A DNA stretch of 39,848 nt from a virus: positions 1-39,848 of IMG/VR virus record IMGVR_UViG_3300026130_000012; one strand, written 5' to 3'. Shown here piece by piece: positions 15,326 to 22,807 of the stretch. The notes below the pieces were generated by a model. It was not told the origin of the DNA. It saw only the letters and a program-made list of their open reading frames with translations, and did not search any database. Numbering within the stretch: position 1 is the first letter of the stretch; every line of letters begins with the position of its first letter. Position numbers and translations under genes: made by a program.

Positions 15326-15353
15326 ATATTAACAGGCTGAGGGCTAATGTCAA
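15326..15353 (-). promoter_or_regulatory. Sigma70-type promoter TTGACA-16-TAATAT for the AAA+ gene
   Basis: About 35-40 nt ahead of the ATG at 15292, with a GAGAGA-containing leader like those of other early genes here. Confidence 0.62.
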
Positions 15354-15365
15354 GGATTATTTTGG

Positions 15366-15605
15366 CTATTTTGCAAAATAAATTCGACTGTATTCAGTAT
15401 CAGGATCAACATCATATCGATCCGTGCGGGCATTGTAAGTAGTGTTTAGGAACTGAAAGCCAGCATAACGATTTGCATCCATCAGAAGCATTTCAGCCGC
15501 AGTACAGATGCCACTCTTATGGTTCTGAGGAACATCAGCACAACCAAGAATACGATTGAATTTTTCAAGCATCGCTTCAACATTAACAGTTTTACGTTTT
15601 GACAT
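15366..15605 (-). CDS. Hypothetical protein, 79 aa
   Basis: A small protein (MSKRKTVNVEAMLEKFNRIL...) with no recognised domain. Starts by TAATG overlap with the tiny gene before it. Its last codons adjoin the -35 region of the AAA+ promoter. Confidence 0.6.
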   Translation of the reverse strand: MSKRKTVNVEAMLEKFNRILGCADVPQNHKSGICTAAEMLLMDANRYAGFQFLNTTYNARTDRYDVDPDTEYSRIYFAK

Positions 15606-15724
15606 TATACAGCCTCCACAACAAATTCAAAACCACACGCACGACCCGCAGACATTGCCTCTTCACGGCTTGGGTATTCATCCTGCAAGTAGTAACCTAG
15701 ATTATAAAGAAAAACAGCAAACAT
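15605..15724 (-). CDS. Hypothetical protein, 39 aa
   Basis: ATG at 15724 preceded by GAGG; product MFAVFLYNLGYYLQDEYPSR then EEAMSAGRACGFEFVVEAV. The pattern of a short beta strand followed by 'S-x-EEA...GFE..V' is common to small phage proteins that interpret signals unknown to me. Overlaps the next gene by one base. Confidence 0.5.
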   Translation of the reverse strand: MFAVFLYNLGYYLQDEYPSREEAMSAGRACGFEFVVEAV

Positions 15725-15736
15725 AGTCGAGACCTC

Positions 15737-15919
15737 TTATCGTTCAATTCGAGCAGTAGCAGTGATTTCAACATCAACGGGAACAGCGAAGATGAAACGA
15801 TGATCATCAATGATTCGACCCATCATTTCACCTTTTGTCTCACCATCTTTCATAGTGATTCCAGTATAAGTGATATCACCCATACCCGCTTCAGTAATAG
15901 TCACATTGAATCTAATCAT
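15737..15919 (-). CDS. Hypothetical protein, 60 aa
   Basis: A small, mostly beta-predicted protein (MIRFNVTITEAGMGDITYTG) without recognised domain. It has its own early promoter at 15950-15977 and heads a three-gene set of tiny genes. Confidence 0.58.
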   Translation of the reverse strand: MIRFNVTITEAGMGDITYTGITMKDGETKGEMMGRIIDDHRFIFAVPVDVEITATARIER

Positions 15920-15949
15920 AATAAATCTCTCTTCTCAATCAACACAGTA

Positions 15950-15977
15950 ATGATATCACACTGAACAATAATATCAA
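15950..15977 (-). promoter_or_regulatory. Sigma70-type promoter TTGATA-16-TATCAT
   Basis: Slightly weaker -35 than its neighbours; placed ahead of the 60-aa gene at 15737-15919. Confidence 0.5.
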
Positions 15978-15982
15978 GGTTT

Positions 15983-16198
15983 TTATTCACCTCTACGATG
16001 TTTGCCGATCAAGTATTCCATGTCACGGAATGTACCACGACCGACTTCAACTTCGTTGCCTTTATCTTTGAAGATAGCAACCCAGTCACGACCTTCTTTG
16101 CGACAAACGTATGGAAGCATAACACCGTTAAGACTAACTTCACGTGGCAGAGCCTTGCCACGCCATTTCATTGCTCGGTGAATAGTAATGTAGTTCAT
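15983..16198 (-). CDS. Hypothetical protein, 71 aa
   Basis: Starts at ATG 16198 (MNYITIHRAMKWRGKALPRE), with the GAGAGA leader upstream; the in-frame TTG at 16204 is less likely. Basic, no recognised domain. Expressed from its own promoter with the repeated 20-nt leader. Confidence 0.58.
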   Translation of the reverse strand: MNYITIHRAMKWRGKALPREVSLNGVMLPYVCRKEGRDWVAIFKDKGNEVEVGRGTFRDMEYLIGKHRRGE

Positions 16199-16204
16199 AA
16201 ACAA

Positions 16205-16224
16205 TCTCTCTCAATCAACGTTAC
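16205..16224 (-). repeat. Repeated early leader, copy 1 (20 nt)
   Basis: GTAACGTTGATTGAGAGAGA on the minus strand, identical to copies at 22428-22447 and 22746-22765. It contains the GAGAGA ribosome-binding region and lies between the -10 and the start codon. Confidence 0.8.
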
Positions 16225-16230
16225 AATGTA

Positions 16231-16258
16231 ATTCTAACAGGACTGATATGGATTGCAA
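16231..16258 (-). promoter_or_regulatory. Sigma70-type promoter TTGCAA-16-TAGAAT
   Basis: Ahead of the 71-aa gene at 15983. The -35 is flanked upstream by a 21-nt sequence repeated exactly at 20691-20711. Confidence 0.52.
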
Positions 16259-16276
16259 TGGCCTAAACCAAAAAAA
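16256..16276 (-). repeat. Repeated A/T-rich promoter upstream element, copy 1 (21 nt)
   Basis: Minus strand: seven T, GGTTTAGGCCATTG. Identical at 20691-20711. Both lie at the -35 of an early promoter, so it may act as an UP element plus the end of the preceding terminator. Confidence 0.7.
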
Positions 16277-16280
16277 GATA

Positions 16281-16304
16281 AAAAAATAGGAGCCCGAAGG
16301 CTCC
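16281..16304 (-). terminator. Rho-independent terminator after the vWA gene
   Basis: Minus-strand GGAGCC, loop TTCG, GGCTCC, then TA and six T. Directly after the stop at 16310. Confidence 0.85.
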
Positions 16305-16309
16305 TTTCT

Positions 16310-18541
16310 TTATGCTACGATTTCAGCGAATTTCTGAGTTATTACCTTTGAGGACTTCTTAGAGCCGTTCGCTTTGTTGAATGCTTTAGCAATCTTAGCG
16401 GCAGACATACCTTCTTCAATGTCGAGTTCTTCAACGTTTTCAGAAAGCTTGTCAATAGACATAATGAAGCGACGGTCATAGCCAAAGTTATCATCAAGAA
16501 TAATAACGCCTTCTTTACGACCAGCTTTGAAGATTTCGTTAACGTTAGGGTTCCAAGCAACCTGTGATTTGTAGACCTCTTGCTTAACGTCACGGCGGCC
16601 GCCAATGAAGTAGTTAATCACACTAACACCCATTTCTTTACGGATGAAGTCTACTAGCTGAGCAGTGAAAGCACGGCCACCACGCATACCGTAATTGTAT
16701 GTGTAACGAGCCTCACGACCGAAAGTAGTTTTAACAATTTTGTTATCGATCTGGATCACAAGGTTCTCTGGAGTAGACCAACCAAAGCGCTTGGTCATAG
16801 CTTCATCTGGGTTCAACTGTGGACCATCGCTATCACCATCAGTCAGAGTGATTAGAGACAGTTTATCGATGCGGTGCTTAGCACGGAAATCATCGATCAT
16901 AAACTTAGAAGCCATGATTGAAGCATTCAGAGGTGTGCTACCCAAATCTTCTTTACGAGAGCGACCGTAGTGTGGCTCTTGAATCTGGAAGTGTAGATCA
17001 CGGATGGCTCGCTCATAATCACGCTTGCTCATATTCGAGGAAACTAGATTAACAAGCTTGGTACGTGAAGAGTCAAAACGTGGCTTACCGTCAGAGAAAA
17101 TTTCGTTAGCACGGGTGTATGCTTCACGGTCAGAGCCGTTCATGGTAGTGAATGCATTTACTTCAAACGGGATCTGAACACGCTTACAGAAGCTTACAAG
17201 CGTAATCAACTGGCGTAGTACGCTAGGTAGAGCACGACCCATTGAGCCAGAGTAATCGATTAGCATAATCAGACCGTGGTTCTTAGCGTCACCCAAACGA
17301 GTCACCTGATTAAATATCTGATCATCGAACTTGTAGCGGTGCAGTTTGTTAACATCAAGAGTGCCTTTGTCAGAAGTGCGGGCACGTGCATTACGGTAGG
17401 CAGCCTTTCGCATTTCAAATTCTTTAACCATCAAGTTAACGATTGCCTTGTTGTCGGCAATGAACTTTTTGTAAGCTTCTTCATCGAAAGTAATGTAGCT
17501 GGCCAATTCGGCGTAGTGCTCATCACGGCTAGCAAACAATTCTTTATAAGACACCAAAGAATTTTCATAAGCTTTGCGATCCATACCAACAATGAAAGCA
17601 GTTGTTTTTTCTTCAACTAGCATTTCCTGATTCTCGTTGAAGAGTCGATCAGTGAAGCCTTCTTCTAACTCTTCGGCTGGATCATTCTGACCGTGACCAG
17701 AGCTAGCAACTTTCTTGTTAGCGTTTTCTTTTTCTGCACCGTCAGCATCAGCAGAAGCGCCAGCAGAGCCATTAGCAGGTTCATTAGACTGTTCACCGTC
17801 TTCACCTTCTTCGCCTTTCTCTTCGCTATCATCGCCTTCGCTGTTTTCACCATCAGCCGCTTCTTCGCTTTCTTCACCCTCTTCACCTTCGCCAGACTTA
17901 CCAGGCATAGGCATTGGGATAACAGAAGCGTTTTCTTCGCCTTCACCAGAATCAGCATTCGCATTAGCAGAGTCGTTACCTTCTTCTTCGGCTTTATCTT
18001 TCTGCCAAGCCATGATTTCACGACAAGCGTTCAGAACATCATCCCAGCTATTAGCCGCAAGAGCGAGGTCTACGTAGTACTTTTCTTCATCAGAAAATTC
18101 GATGTTCACTAGATCACGTAGCTTAGCTTTGATGTTTAGACGATCCATGAAACGTAGACCGTTAACATCTTTATCAGCAATGCCGAACAAGTTGCGAACA
18201 AAAGCTAAGTCTTTATAACCACGCTTGAAGTTACCGACTAGACCTGGGTAGGTGCGTAACATCATTTTCTCAATACGAATATCTTCAATGATGTTTAGAT
18301 AAGCATGAGGGATACCCTCTTTCTGAGCTTCGATTAGCTTTTCAGCTTCAGGAGTGTAGAGTGCATGAGCAACTTCGTGACCGACAAGAAGATCGTAAAC
18401 ATCACGACCCATGTCACGCCACATAGGCAGATTCAGGACACGATTCTCAACATCGAAAGATGCAGTTTCGTAGTTGCCCTGCTGGACAGTAATATTCTCA
18501 TTAGCGAGAAGGCGGGCAAGAACTGATTTCTGATTTAGCAT
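16310..18541 (-). CDS. Large vWA protein with HExxH metallopeptidase motif (CobT-like)
   Basis: A 743-residue protein from ATG 18541 with GAGG upstream; the TTG at 18562 is not needed. The N-terminal part has LLVGHEVAHALYTPE (HEVAH 55-59) and NIIEDIRIEKMM, whose Glu could be a third zinc ligand. A long Glu/Asp/Ser-rich linker follows (about 185-290). The C-terminal vWA domain has the MIDAS motif MLIDYSGSMGR. Such proteins pair with MoxR/CobS-type ATPases like the one at 14135-15292, as metal-dependent remodelling machines. Substrate unknown. Confidence 0.85.
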   Translation of the reverse strand: MLNQKSVLARLLANENITVQQGNYETASFDVENRVLNLPMWRDMGRDVYDLLVGHEVAHALYTPEAEKLIEAQKEGIPHAYLNIIEDIRIEKMMLRTYPGLVGNFKRGYKDLAFVRNLFGIADKDVNGLRFMDRLNIKAKLRDLVNIEFSDEEKYYVDLALAANSWDDVLNACREIMAWQKDKAEEEGNDSANANADSGEGEENASVIPMPMPGKSGEGEEGEESEEAADGENSEGDDSEEKGEEGEDGEQSNEPANGSAGASADADGAEKENANKKVASSGHGQNDPAEELEEGFTDRLFNENQEMLVEEKTTAFIVGMDRKAYENSLVSYKELFASRDEHYAELASYITFDEEAYKKFIADNKAIVNLMVKEFEMRKAAYRNARARTSDKGTLDVNKLHRYKFDDQIFNQVTRLGDAKNHGLIMLIDYSGSMGRALPSVLRQLITLVSFCKRVQIPFEVNAFTTMNGSDREAYTRANEIFSDGKPRFDSSRTKLVNLVSSNMSKRDYERAIRDLHFQIQEPHYGRSRKEDLGSTPLNASIMASKFMIDDFRAKHRIDKLSLITLTDGDSDGPQLNPDEAMTKRFGWSTPENLVIQIDNKIVKTTFGREARYTYNYGMRGGRAFTAQLVDFIRKEMGVSVINYFIGGRRDVKQEVYKSQVAWNPNVNEIFKAGRKEGVIILDDNFGYDRRFIMSIDKLSENVEELDIEEGMSAAKIAKAFNKANGSKKSSKVITQKFAEIVA

Positions 18542-18572
18542 AGGAAAAGTACCTCGTCTCAATTACTTGGTA

Positions 18573-18601
18573 AGTGTAATCGGTACGAGGTACAGAGTCA
18601 A
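18573..18601 (-). promoter_or_regulatory. Sigma70-type promoter TTGACT-17-TACACT for the vWA gene
   Basis: Starts about 35 nt before the ATG at 18541. A run of T precedes the -35, as at neighbouring early promoters. Confidence 0.62.
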
Positions 18602-18612
18602 GGCTTTTTTAA

Positions 18613-19179
18613 TTAATTTTCAGGTTTATCTTCATATGCCTCATAGATAGACTGACCTTCTTTGACTGGTCGAACAACAGGCTCAGTCACCCAGTAGTCA
18701 TTATCAACGTACTCCCATCCTTCAGCTTCGAGCCCTTCCTCATACTCTTCATAGTAGATTTCAGATAAACGTTCCGCTTCTTCTTCACACTCTTCTTCGG
18801 ACATAGCACCTTCGCCATATGCATGAATGTTCCACTCAGTCCAGCAACCACCGTCCCAGCACTCAATCATTTCAGCGTTCCAACCATGGTCTTCAAAGAT
18901 ACCAATCTCTTCTTCACCTTCTGCTGGTAGAGCAATGTCTTCCCAAGTCTCTGCACCAAAGTCTTCAAACACTTCTTCATCAGTTGCGCCAGCATAACCG
19001 ATGTGTTGTTTGTACTCTTCAATCTCTTCACGAGTCTCTGGTACTGCAATAGCAAAGCCACCCCATCGCCAACAGTCAGAATAACGCAAGTAATGATCAC
19101 GCCCGTTAATCTTCTTTTTGAATACCTGTACTTCAACTACAGACTTTTTATATTTTGGTTCAACGATATATTGCTTCAT
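18613..19179 (-). CDS. Hypothetical acidic protein, 188 aa
   Basis: Very rich in Glu, Asp, Trp and Tyr (for example MSEEECEEEAERLSEIYYEE). The high negative charge could mimic DNA or bind a basic host protein, which is inference only. No family recognised. Starts by TAATG overlap with the gene at 19179-19508. Confidence 0.65.
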   Translation of the reverse strand: MKQYIVEPKYKKSVVEVQVFKKKINGRDHYLRYSDCWRWGGFAIAVPETREEIEEYKQHIGYAGATDEEVFEDFGAETWEDIALPAEGEEEIGIFEDHGWNAEMIECWDGGCWTEWNIHAYGEGAMSEEECEEEAERLSEIYYEEYEEGLEAEGWEYVDNDYWVTEPVVRPVKEGQSIYEAYEDKPEN

Positions 19180-19508
19180 TAGTTTCTCCTCATTTGTGCA
19201 ATGTCTTTTGCTTGGTCAGTACCTCGCATGACAGGAACTGCATTGGACTTATGCATAGTCGCAATTCCCACAATGAGGTCACCAGTGTATTCTTGACGTT
19301 CTTTCTTAGCTGTACTGCCGTCCATACTGCACATAGACGGATAGTTAGGTGTTTCTCTTCTATACGTATTATTAGGCTTGTACTCAGTAAAGTCACGCTC
19401 TTTTGATTTCGCTCTAGTCTGAGCTACCATCTTTTCATATTGTCGCCTTTTCTTTGCCTCTGCATGTGCTTTCTGGGTTGCCAGTTTCTTACGCTTGCTA
19501 GTACTCAT
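19179..19508 (-). CDS. Hypothetical basic protein, 109 aa
   Basis: Starts at ATG 19508 (MSTSKRKKLATQKAHAEAKK) with GAGGTGATA upstream; an apparent longer frame to 19598 lies inside the previous gene. The N-terminal half is Lys/Arg-rich and helical, suggesting nucleic-acid contact. Eight bases after the 184-aa gene, in one operon. Confidence 0.6.
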   Translation of the reverse strand: MSTSKRKKLATQKAHAEAKKRRQYEKMVAQTRAKSKERDFTEYKPNNTYRRETPNYPSMCSMDGSTAKKERQEYTGDLIVGIATMHKSNAVPVMRGTDQAKDIAQMRRN

Positions 19509-19515
19509 TATCACC

Positions 19516-20070
19516 TCAAGCAAATTTAAACCAAGATGGAACTTCACGCTTCGACCAGACCATTTTGAATCGTTCTTGCTTAGTCTGATAGAATGCACGA
19601 TAAGATTTCACTACATCGTCAAACATGCACTCTGGATTGCTTTTCATCGCAAGCGGCTGTTTAGTCAACTGACCGTCAGGAATGTTCTCAGGCGCAACAG
19701 AGAGGATGCTACGCAGTTTTTCATCTGACATATGTACTTTGCCATAGCGATATTTGTATTCATCACAGAGCGCTACAAAGTGCTTGTAGTGCCAGTCGTA
19801 ATTCGCTTTAGATTGCATAGTCCAGACAGTACACGGGTGACTCTGGTGCGCTACACGATATAGAATGCTTTCAAGACCTGAGTCGGGATGAACCCAGTAC
19901 TTGATCATATTCTTACCTGATTTAGATTCACGCATTTCTACAGTGCCATCAAGAATGCGGTGTGCGGTAGATAGCATTTGAGCGCTTTCTACAACCATCT
20001 TCACTACATGCTTGTCACACTGCAACTGAGCCGCTTTGACTGGATCATTATCTAAAACGAATAGATTCAT
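19516..20070 (-). CDS. Conserved phage protein, 184 aa
   Basis: Begins MNLFVLDNDPVKAAQLQCDK and HVVKMVVESAQMLSTAHRIL, a signature I know from many T4-like marine phages as a conserved protein of unknown function. Conserved His, Cys and Asp at the start and a Trp-rich C-terminus suggest an enzyme. ATG 20070 has GAGGTGACA before it. Confidence 0.72.
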   Translation of the reverse strand: MNLFVLDNDPVKAAQLQCDKHVVKMVVESAQMLSTAHRILDGTVEMRESKSGKNMIKYWVHPDSGLESILYRVAHQSHPCTVWTMQSKANYDWHYKHFVALCDEYKYRYGKVHMSDEKLRSILSVAPENIPDGQLTKQPLAMKSNPECMFDDVVKSYRAFYQTKQERFKMVWSKREVPSWFKFA

Positions 20071-20087
20071 TGTCACCTCACGTTAGA

Positions 20088-20252
20088 TCAATATTCAAGT
20101 GCCGCTTCAATATCACCTTGCTCTACAAGTCGAGCTTTCACAGCATACCACTCTGCTAGTTCGATGATATCATCTTGCGACATAACATCGGTAGTATAAC
20201 CAGTGCTAACTGCTTTGTAAAGCGTTTCAGCGATTTCACGATAGTTTGGCAT
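20088..20252 (-). CDS. Hypothetical protein, 54 aa
   Basis: Opens MPNYREIAETLYKAVSTGYT with AAGGAG upstream and ends EQGDIEAALEY. Helical, acidic, no domain. It fits between two genes of the same operon with 9- and 17-nt gaps. Confidence 0.58.
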   Translation of the reverse strand: MPNYREIAETLYKAVSTGYTTDVMSQDDIIELAEWYAVKARLVEQGDIEAALEY

Positions 20253-20261
20253 TTTCACTCC

Positions 20262-20627
20262 TTAGGCTGGTAGAACATTAATGTTAATGTAGTGGCTAGT
20301 GTCGAAGTAGTCAGTCTGAATGTCACTGTTATCGTAGTAGTCAGCACCGTACATGGCAGCAGTCAACTCTTTGAGCATCGCAACAGCTTCTGGATTGTCA
20401 GCAAAATGCTTTTCAAACCAGTAGACGTTCACATCAAGACCGTACTTCTTACGGTAGTCATCAGCATTAGCAAACTCATTAGCGAACATACCTGCAACGT
20501 CTTTCAGTTTCAGAACTAGAGTACTGTAGTTACGAACACTCAGGCTACCTTTCTGACCGTACTTCTTGAGGATCGCTTTGATAACTGGTGCACGTTCTGC
20601 TTTACGCTCTTTGTTCATATATGCCAT
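20262..20627 (-). CDS. Hypothetical protein, 121 aa, plasmid/phage polyvalent-type fold
   Basis: Starts MAYMNKERKAERAPVIKAIL at ATG 20627 with GAGG six bases upstream; the ATG at 20651 is less well placed. 'KKYGQKGSLSVRNYSTLVLK' resembles small proteins of large plasmids and phages that begin their fold with a 'KYGxKGSLSVRN' segment. Function unknown. Confidence 0.62.
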   Translation of the reverse strand: MAYMNKERKAERAPVIKAILKKYGQKGSLSVRNYSTLVLKLKDVAGMFANEFANADDYRKKYGLDVNVYWFEKHFADNPEAVAMLKELTAAMYGADYYDNSDIQTDYFDTSHYININVLPA

Positions 20628-20665
20628 ATCGGGCCTCTCTCTATGTCTCATTAACTTACAGAGCT

Positions 20666-20693
20666 ATAATATCATAACTACGATACGTGTCAA
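20666..20693 (-). promoter_or_regulatory. Sigma70-type promoter TTGACA-16-TATTAT
   Basis: Drives the operon that begins at 20627. Consensus -35; the 21-nt upstream repeat overlaps it. Confidence 0.65.
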
Positions 20694-20711
20694 TGGCCTA
20701 AACCAAAAAAA
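20691..20711 (-). repeat. Repeated A/T-rich promoter upstream element, copy 2 (21 nt)
   Basis: Exact copy of the element at 16256-16276, again overlapping the -35 of an early promoter. Confidence 0.7.
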
Positions 20712-20900
20712 TTAATGAAACATTTGGTTTTCCTCTGATTCGTAATCATCATCAAGTATCGCTAACTCTGTCAGCATCATATCGGTGTATTCTGGATAGC
20801 TTTCCCTCAGCATTACAAAGGATTCTGTCATATCCTTTTTACCTAGACCTTCTAGCAGACTTGCAGTGAAGTCTAGAAATTCATCATATGTCTTTTTCAT
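20712..20900 (-). CDS. Hypothetical protein, 62 aa
   Basis: MKKTYDEFLDFTASLLEGLG...; helical, acidic C-terminus. Its ATG abuts the stop of the zinc-ribbon gene upstream. No family recognised. Confidence 0.58.
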   Translation of the reverse strand: MKKTYDEFLDFTASLLEGLGKKDMTESFVMLRESYPEYTDMMLTELAILDDDYESEENQMFH

Positions 20901-21374
20901 TTATTCACCTATGTAACATACTACATCTTCGGTTTTAAGGTCGCCTGGTAGGCACTCAAATGGTTCAGCTTCTTCTGTTGCGACTTCAGACGGTGTTACA
21001 CTATCTTCAAAAAACATTTTTTCTATAAAAGCGACAATAAGCAAAAGCATAAAGAAGCCAATAAACATATCTTTGAAAGACGCAGATTTACGTGCTGGTT
21101 CGCTAGACTGATTGGATTCTTGCTTGACTACGCCAGCACACACGCCACATTTCCATACCTCACGTGTACGATGGTATACCCGTTTATTTGGTGCAAATAA
21201 TGCTTTGCCTACTTGACGACCAGATCGCTGATCACCTAGTAAAGCACCGAACAAAGAGCGTTTGGCAAAACCAGTTGTAGATGTGCCAGTTCTCTTTGTC
21301 ACCTCAACACGATACATATTTGGTTGAATGTCTTTATACCCACAATCGTGACAAGTACGTTTTGTGTAGCTCAT
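20901..21374 (-). CDS. Zinc-ribbon membrane protein, 157 aa
   Basis: From ATG 21374 (MSYTKRTCHDCGYKDIQPNM), GAGG upstream. Two CxxC pairs (CHDCG near residue 9 and WKCGVCAG near 75) form a likely zinc ribbon. A transmembrane segment MFIGFFMLLLIVAFIEKMFF follows (about 103-122), then an acidic tail with two Cys. Topology and role unknown. Confidence 0.6.
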   Translation of the reverse strand: MSYTKRTCHDCGYKDIQPNMYRVEVTKRTGTSTTGFAKRSLFGALLGDQRSGRQVGKALFAPNKRVYHRTREVWKCGVCAGVVKQESNQSSEPARKSASFKDMFIGFFMLLLIVAFIEKMFFEDSVTPSEVATEEAEPFECLPGDLKTEDVVCYIGE

Positions 21375-21388
21375 AACGAATACCTCAA

Positions 21389-21568
21389 TTACTTGGCGTA
21401 AAGCTTGCCAATGATTTCCCAATCGTATGTTATTTCTTTAGTCTTACGATCACGTTCATATGCCATTTCGATGCCAGTGAACTCTTCAAGATATGCAACA
21501 GCTTCTTTCTTTGTTGCGAATTCTTTAGCACCATTCATGTTGTTCAGGTTAGGTTTTGCGATAAACAT
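21389..21568 (-). CDS. Hypothetical protein, 59 aa
   Basis: MFIAKPNLNNMNGAKEFATK...; short, mixed charge, with an N-terminal strand followed by 'KEEAVAYLEE'-like helix. Starts by TAATG overlap with the gene at 21568-21753. Confidence 0.55.
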   Translation of the reverse strand: MFIAKPNLNNMNGAKEFATKKEAVAYLEEFTGIEMAYERDRKTKEITYDWEIIGKLYAK

Positions 21569-21753
21569 TAGCGTTCTTCTCCACTCAGCACATTAGCAAT
21601 TTCAACGATTTCACTTGTAGCTAGACGTTTAGCAACTTCGAGGTCAACCTTGTCGTTTGTCTCAATCGCACGTAGCATGTTCTCAATAACGTACTTTGCG
21701 GCAGACAGACGACTTGTTGCATTCACATAATCGAAATAGTAGTCATTATTCAT
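21568..21753 (-). CDS. Hypothetical protein, 61 aa
   Basis: MNNDYYFDYVNATSRLSAAK...; helical protein without recognised domain, coupled by one-base overlaps to the genes on both sides. Confidence 0.57.
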   Translation of the reverse strand: MNNDYYFDYVNATSRLSAAKYVIENMLRAIETNDKVDLEVAKRLATSEIVEIANVLSGEER

Positions 21754-22067
21754 TACGCAACCTCCTTACGAGGATCAACACGTTGCAGTTGATCCAATAT
21801 GTGCTCACGGTAGTCTTCATCATCTGGGAGATCATCCAACCACGCACTCTCAGTTTTCCAATCGATAGGAAACTCTTTGTAACCGATCTTGTTAACCATG
21901 CACTGGGCGGCAACAAACGCAACCGCATCTTGAATGCGATCCAAACCAGAGACCAGGTAGTCAGTGCCACCTTTCATCTTCCAGTACGCATTACCGCTTG
22001 CGAACTTACCGTCCTCGCAGTGGTAACCATAGTTCTCAAGAAATTGTGTAGTCACTACAAAGTTCAT
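21753..22067 (-). CDS. Hypothetical protein, 104 aa
   Basis: Starts MNFVVTTQFLENYGYHCEDG and continues GKFASGNAYWKMKGG, a pattern seen in small phage and plasmid proteins of unknown role. ATGA overlap with the upstream 118-aa gene. Confidence 0.62.
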   Translation of the reverse strand: MNFVVTTQFLENYGYHCEDGKFASGNAYWKMKGGTDYLVSGLDRIQDAVAFVAAQCMVNKIGYKEFPIDWKTESAWLDDLPDDEDYREHILDQLQRVDPRKEVA

Positions 22068-22420
22068 GCTGCCACCTCATCAGTTTCAACTTCAAATCCA
22101 AACGCCGCAACACGAAAACAAGTATTGCCGACAATCATTCTATCACCCATTGAAGTAGAGCGCAAGCCCATCACTTCACCAGTGCGTTTGCTAACTGGCA
22201 GATCAGCCATCACAGTCACGTTTTCGCAGAAGTCTAGATTCTCAACACGTTCGCCACGAAACTCAAACTCTGCTTCACGACTCCAAGAGCCTCGAATGTT
22301 GTTAGTCTTCTCGAAAGCGTATTCTAGTGCTTCTTCAACAGACAGATTATCTGGAGCATCAACAAAAGCGACAAGACGACTAGACTCTTCAAACGCACGG
22401 TGGATAACTGAAACTCGCAT
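22064..22420 (-). CDS. Hypothetical protein, 118 aa
   Basis: MRVSVIHRAFEESSRLVAFV... with a segment 'NNIRGSWSREAEFEFRGERV'. No domain recognised. First gene of an operon (22420 down to 20712) with its own promoter and the 20-nt leader. Confidence 0.6.
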   Translation of the reverse strand: MRVSVIHRAFEESSRLVAFVDAPDNLSVEEALEYAFEKTNNIRGSWSREAEFEFRGERVENLDFCENVTVMADLPVSKRTGEVMGLRSTSMGDRMIVGNTCFRVAAFGFEVETDEVAA

Positions 22421-22427
22421 AATTTAT

Positions 22428-22447
22428 TCTCTCTCAATCAACGTTAC
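22428..22447 (-). repeat. Repeated early leader, copy 2 (20 nt)
   Basis: Identical to copies at 16205-16224 and 22746-22765; holds the GAGAGA ribosome site of the gene starting at 22420. Confidence 0.8.
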
Positions 22448-22452
22448 AGTAC

Positions 22453-22481
22453 AATCTTAACAGAACTAGAAAAGAAGTCAA
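22453..22481 (-). promoter_or_regulatory. Sigma70-type promoter TTGACT-17-AAGATT (or 16-TAAGAT)
   Basis: Lies directly upstream of the leader copy 2 and the start at 22420. Confidence 0.55.
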
Positions 22482-22488
22482 GGACTTT

Positions 22489-22740
22489 TTAGATAATTCC
22501 TGCTTCTTTCATTTCTTCTTCGATCATTGCGTGGCGAACAGCGTTCATCCACAAGCTCCAGATTGCTTTACGATCTTTGCGATTAAGAGCAATACGAGCA
22601 CCTTTGCGATTAGCACGTAAGTAGTCTAGCTCACCGCAAGCGTTAACAATGCGCTCAACTTCGTTGTTGATCTCAATCTCGTTGGCACCGAGAATGCCGT
22701 CACGAAGAAGGAATGCTTTGAAGATTTTAACTGCGTTCAT
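22489..22740 (-). CDS. Hypothetical protein, 83 aa
   Basis: ATG 22740 (MNAVKIFKAFLLRDGILGAN) with the GAGAGA leader; the TTG at 22755 is not needed. Basic helical centre (RANRKGARIALNRKDRKAIW). Function unknown. Confidence 0.58.
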   Translation of the reverse strand: MNAVKIFKAFLLRDGILGANEIEINNEVERIVNACGELDYLRANRKGARIALNRKDRKAIWSLWMNAVRHAMIEEEMKEAGII

Positions 22741-22745
22741 AATTT

Positions 22746-22765
22746 TCTCTCTCAATCAACGTTAC
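22746..22765 (-). repeat. Repeated early leader, copy 3 (20 nt)
   Basis: Third exact copy of GTAACGTTGATTGAGAGAGA, ahead of the start at 22740. Confidence 0.8.
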
Positions 22766-22771
22766 ATGCAT

Positions 22772-22799
22772 ATAGTATCATAGCCAGAGAAAGAGTCAA
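22772..22799 (-). promoter_or_regulatory. Sigma70-type promoter TTGACT-16-TACTAT
   Basis: Upstream of leader copy 3. The -35 is preceded by AAAAAAGGCC, similar to the vWA promoter. Confidence 0.6.
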
Positions 22800-22807
22800 G
22801 GCCTTTT

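Noticed and set aside
17693-18112. Plus-strand frames opposite the acidic linker of the vWA protein
   Set aside because: Low-complexity Phe- or Ser/Pro-rich translations are the reverse of GAA/GAC repeats; not genes.
21696-22460. Long plus-strand open frame of 254 codons
   Set aside because: It lies antisense to three compact, overlapping minus-strand genes with ribosome sites and has no start signal; its translation is Ser/Thr/Arg-rich as expected from a shadow frame.
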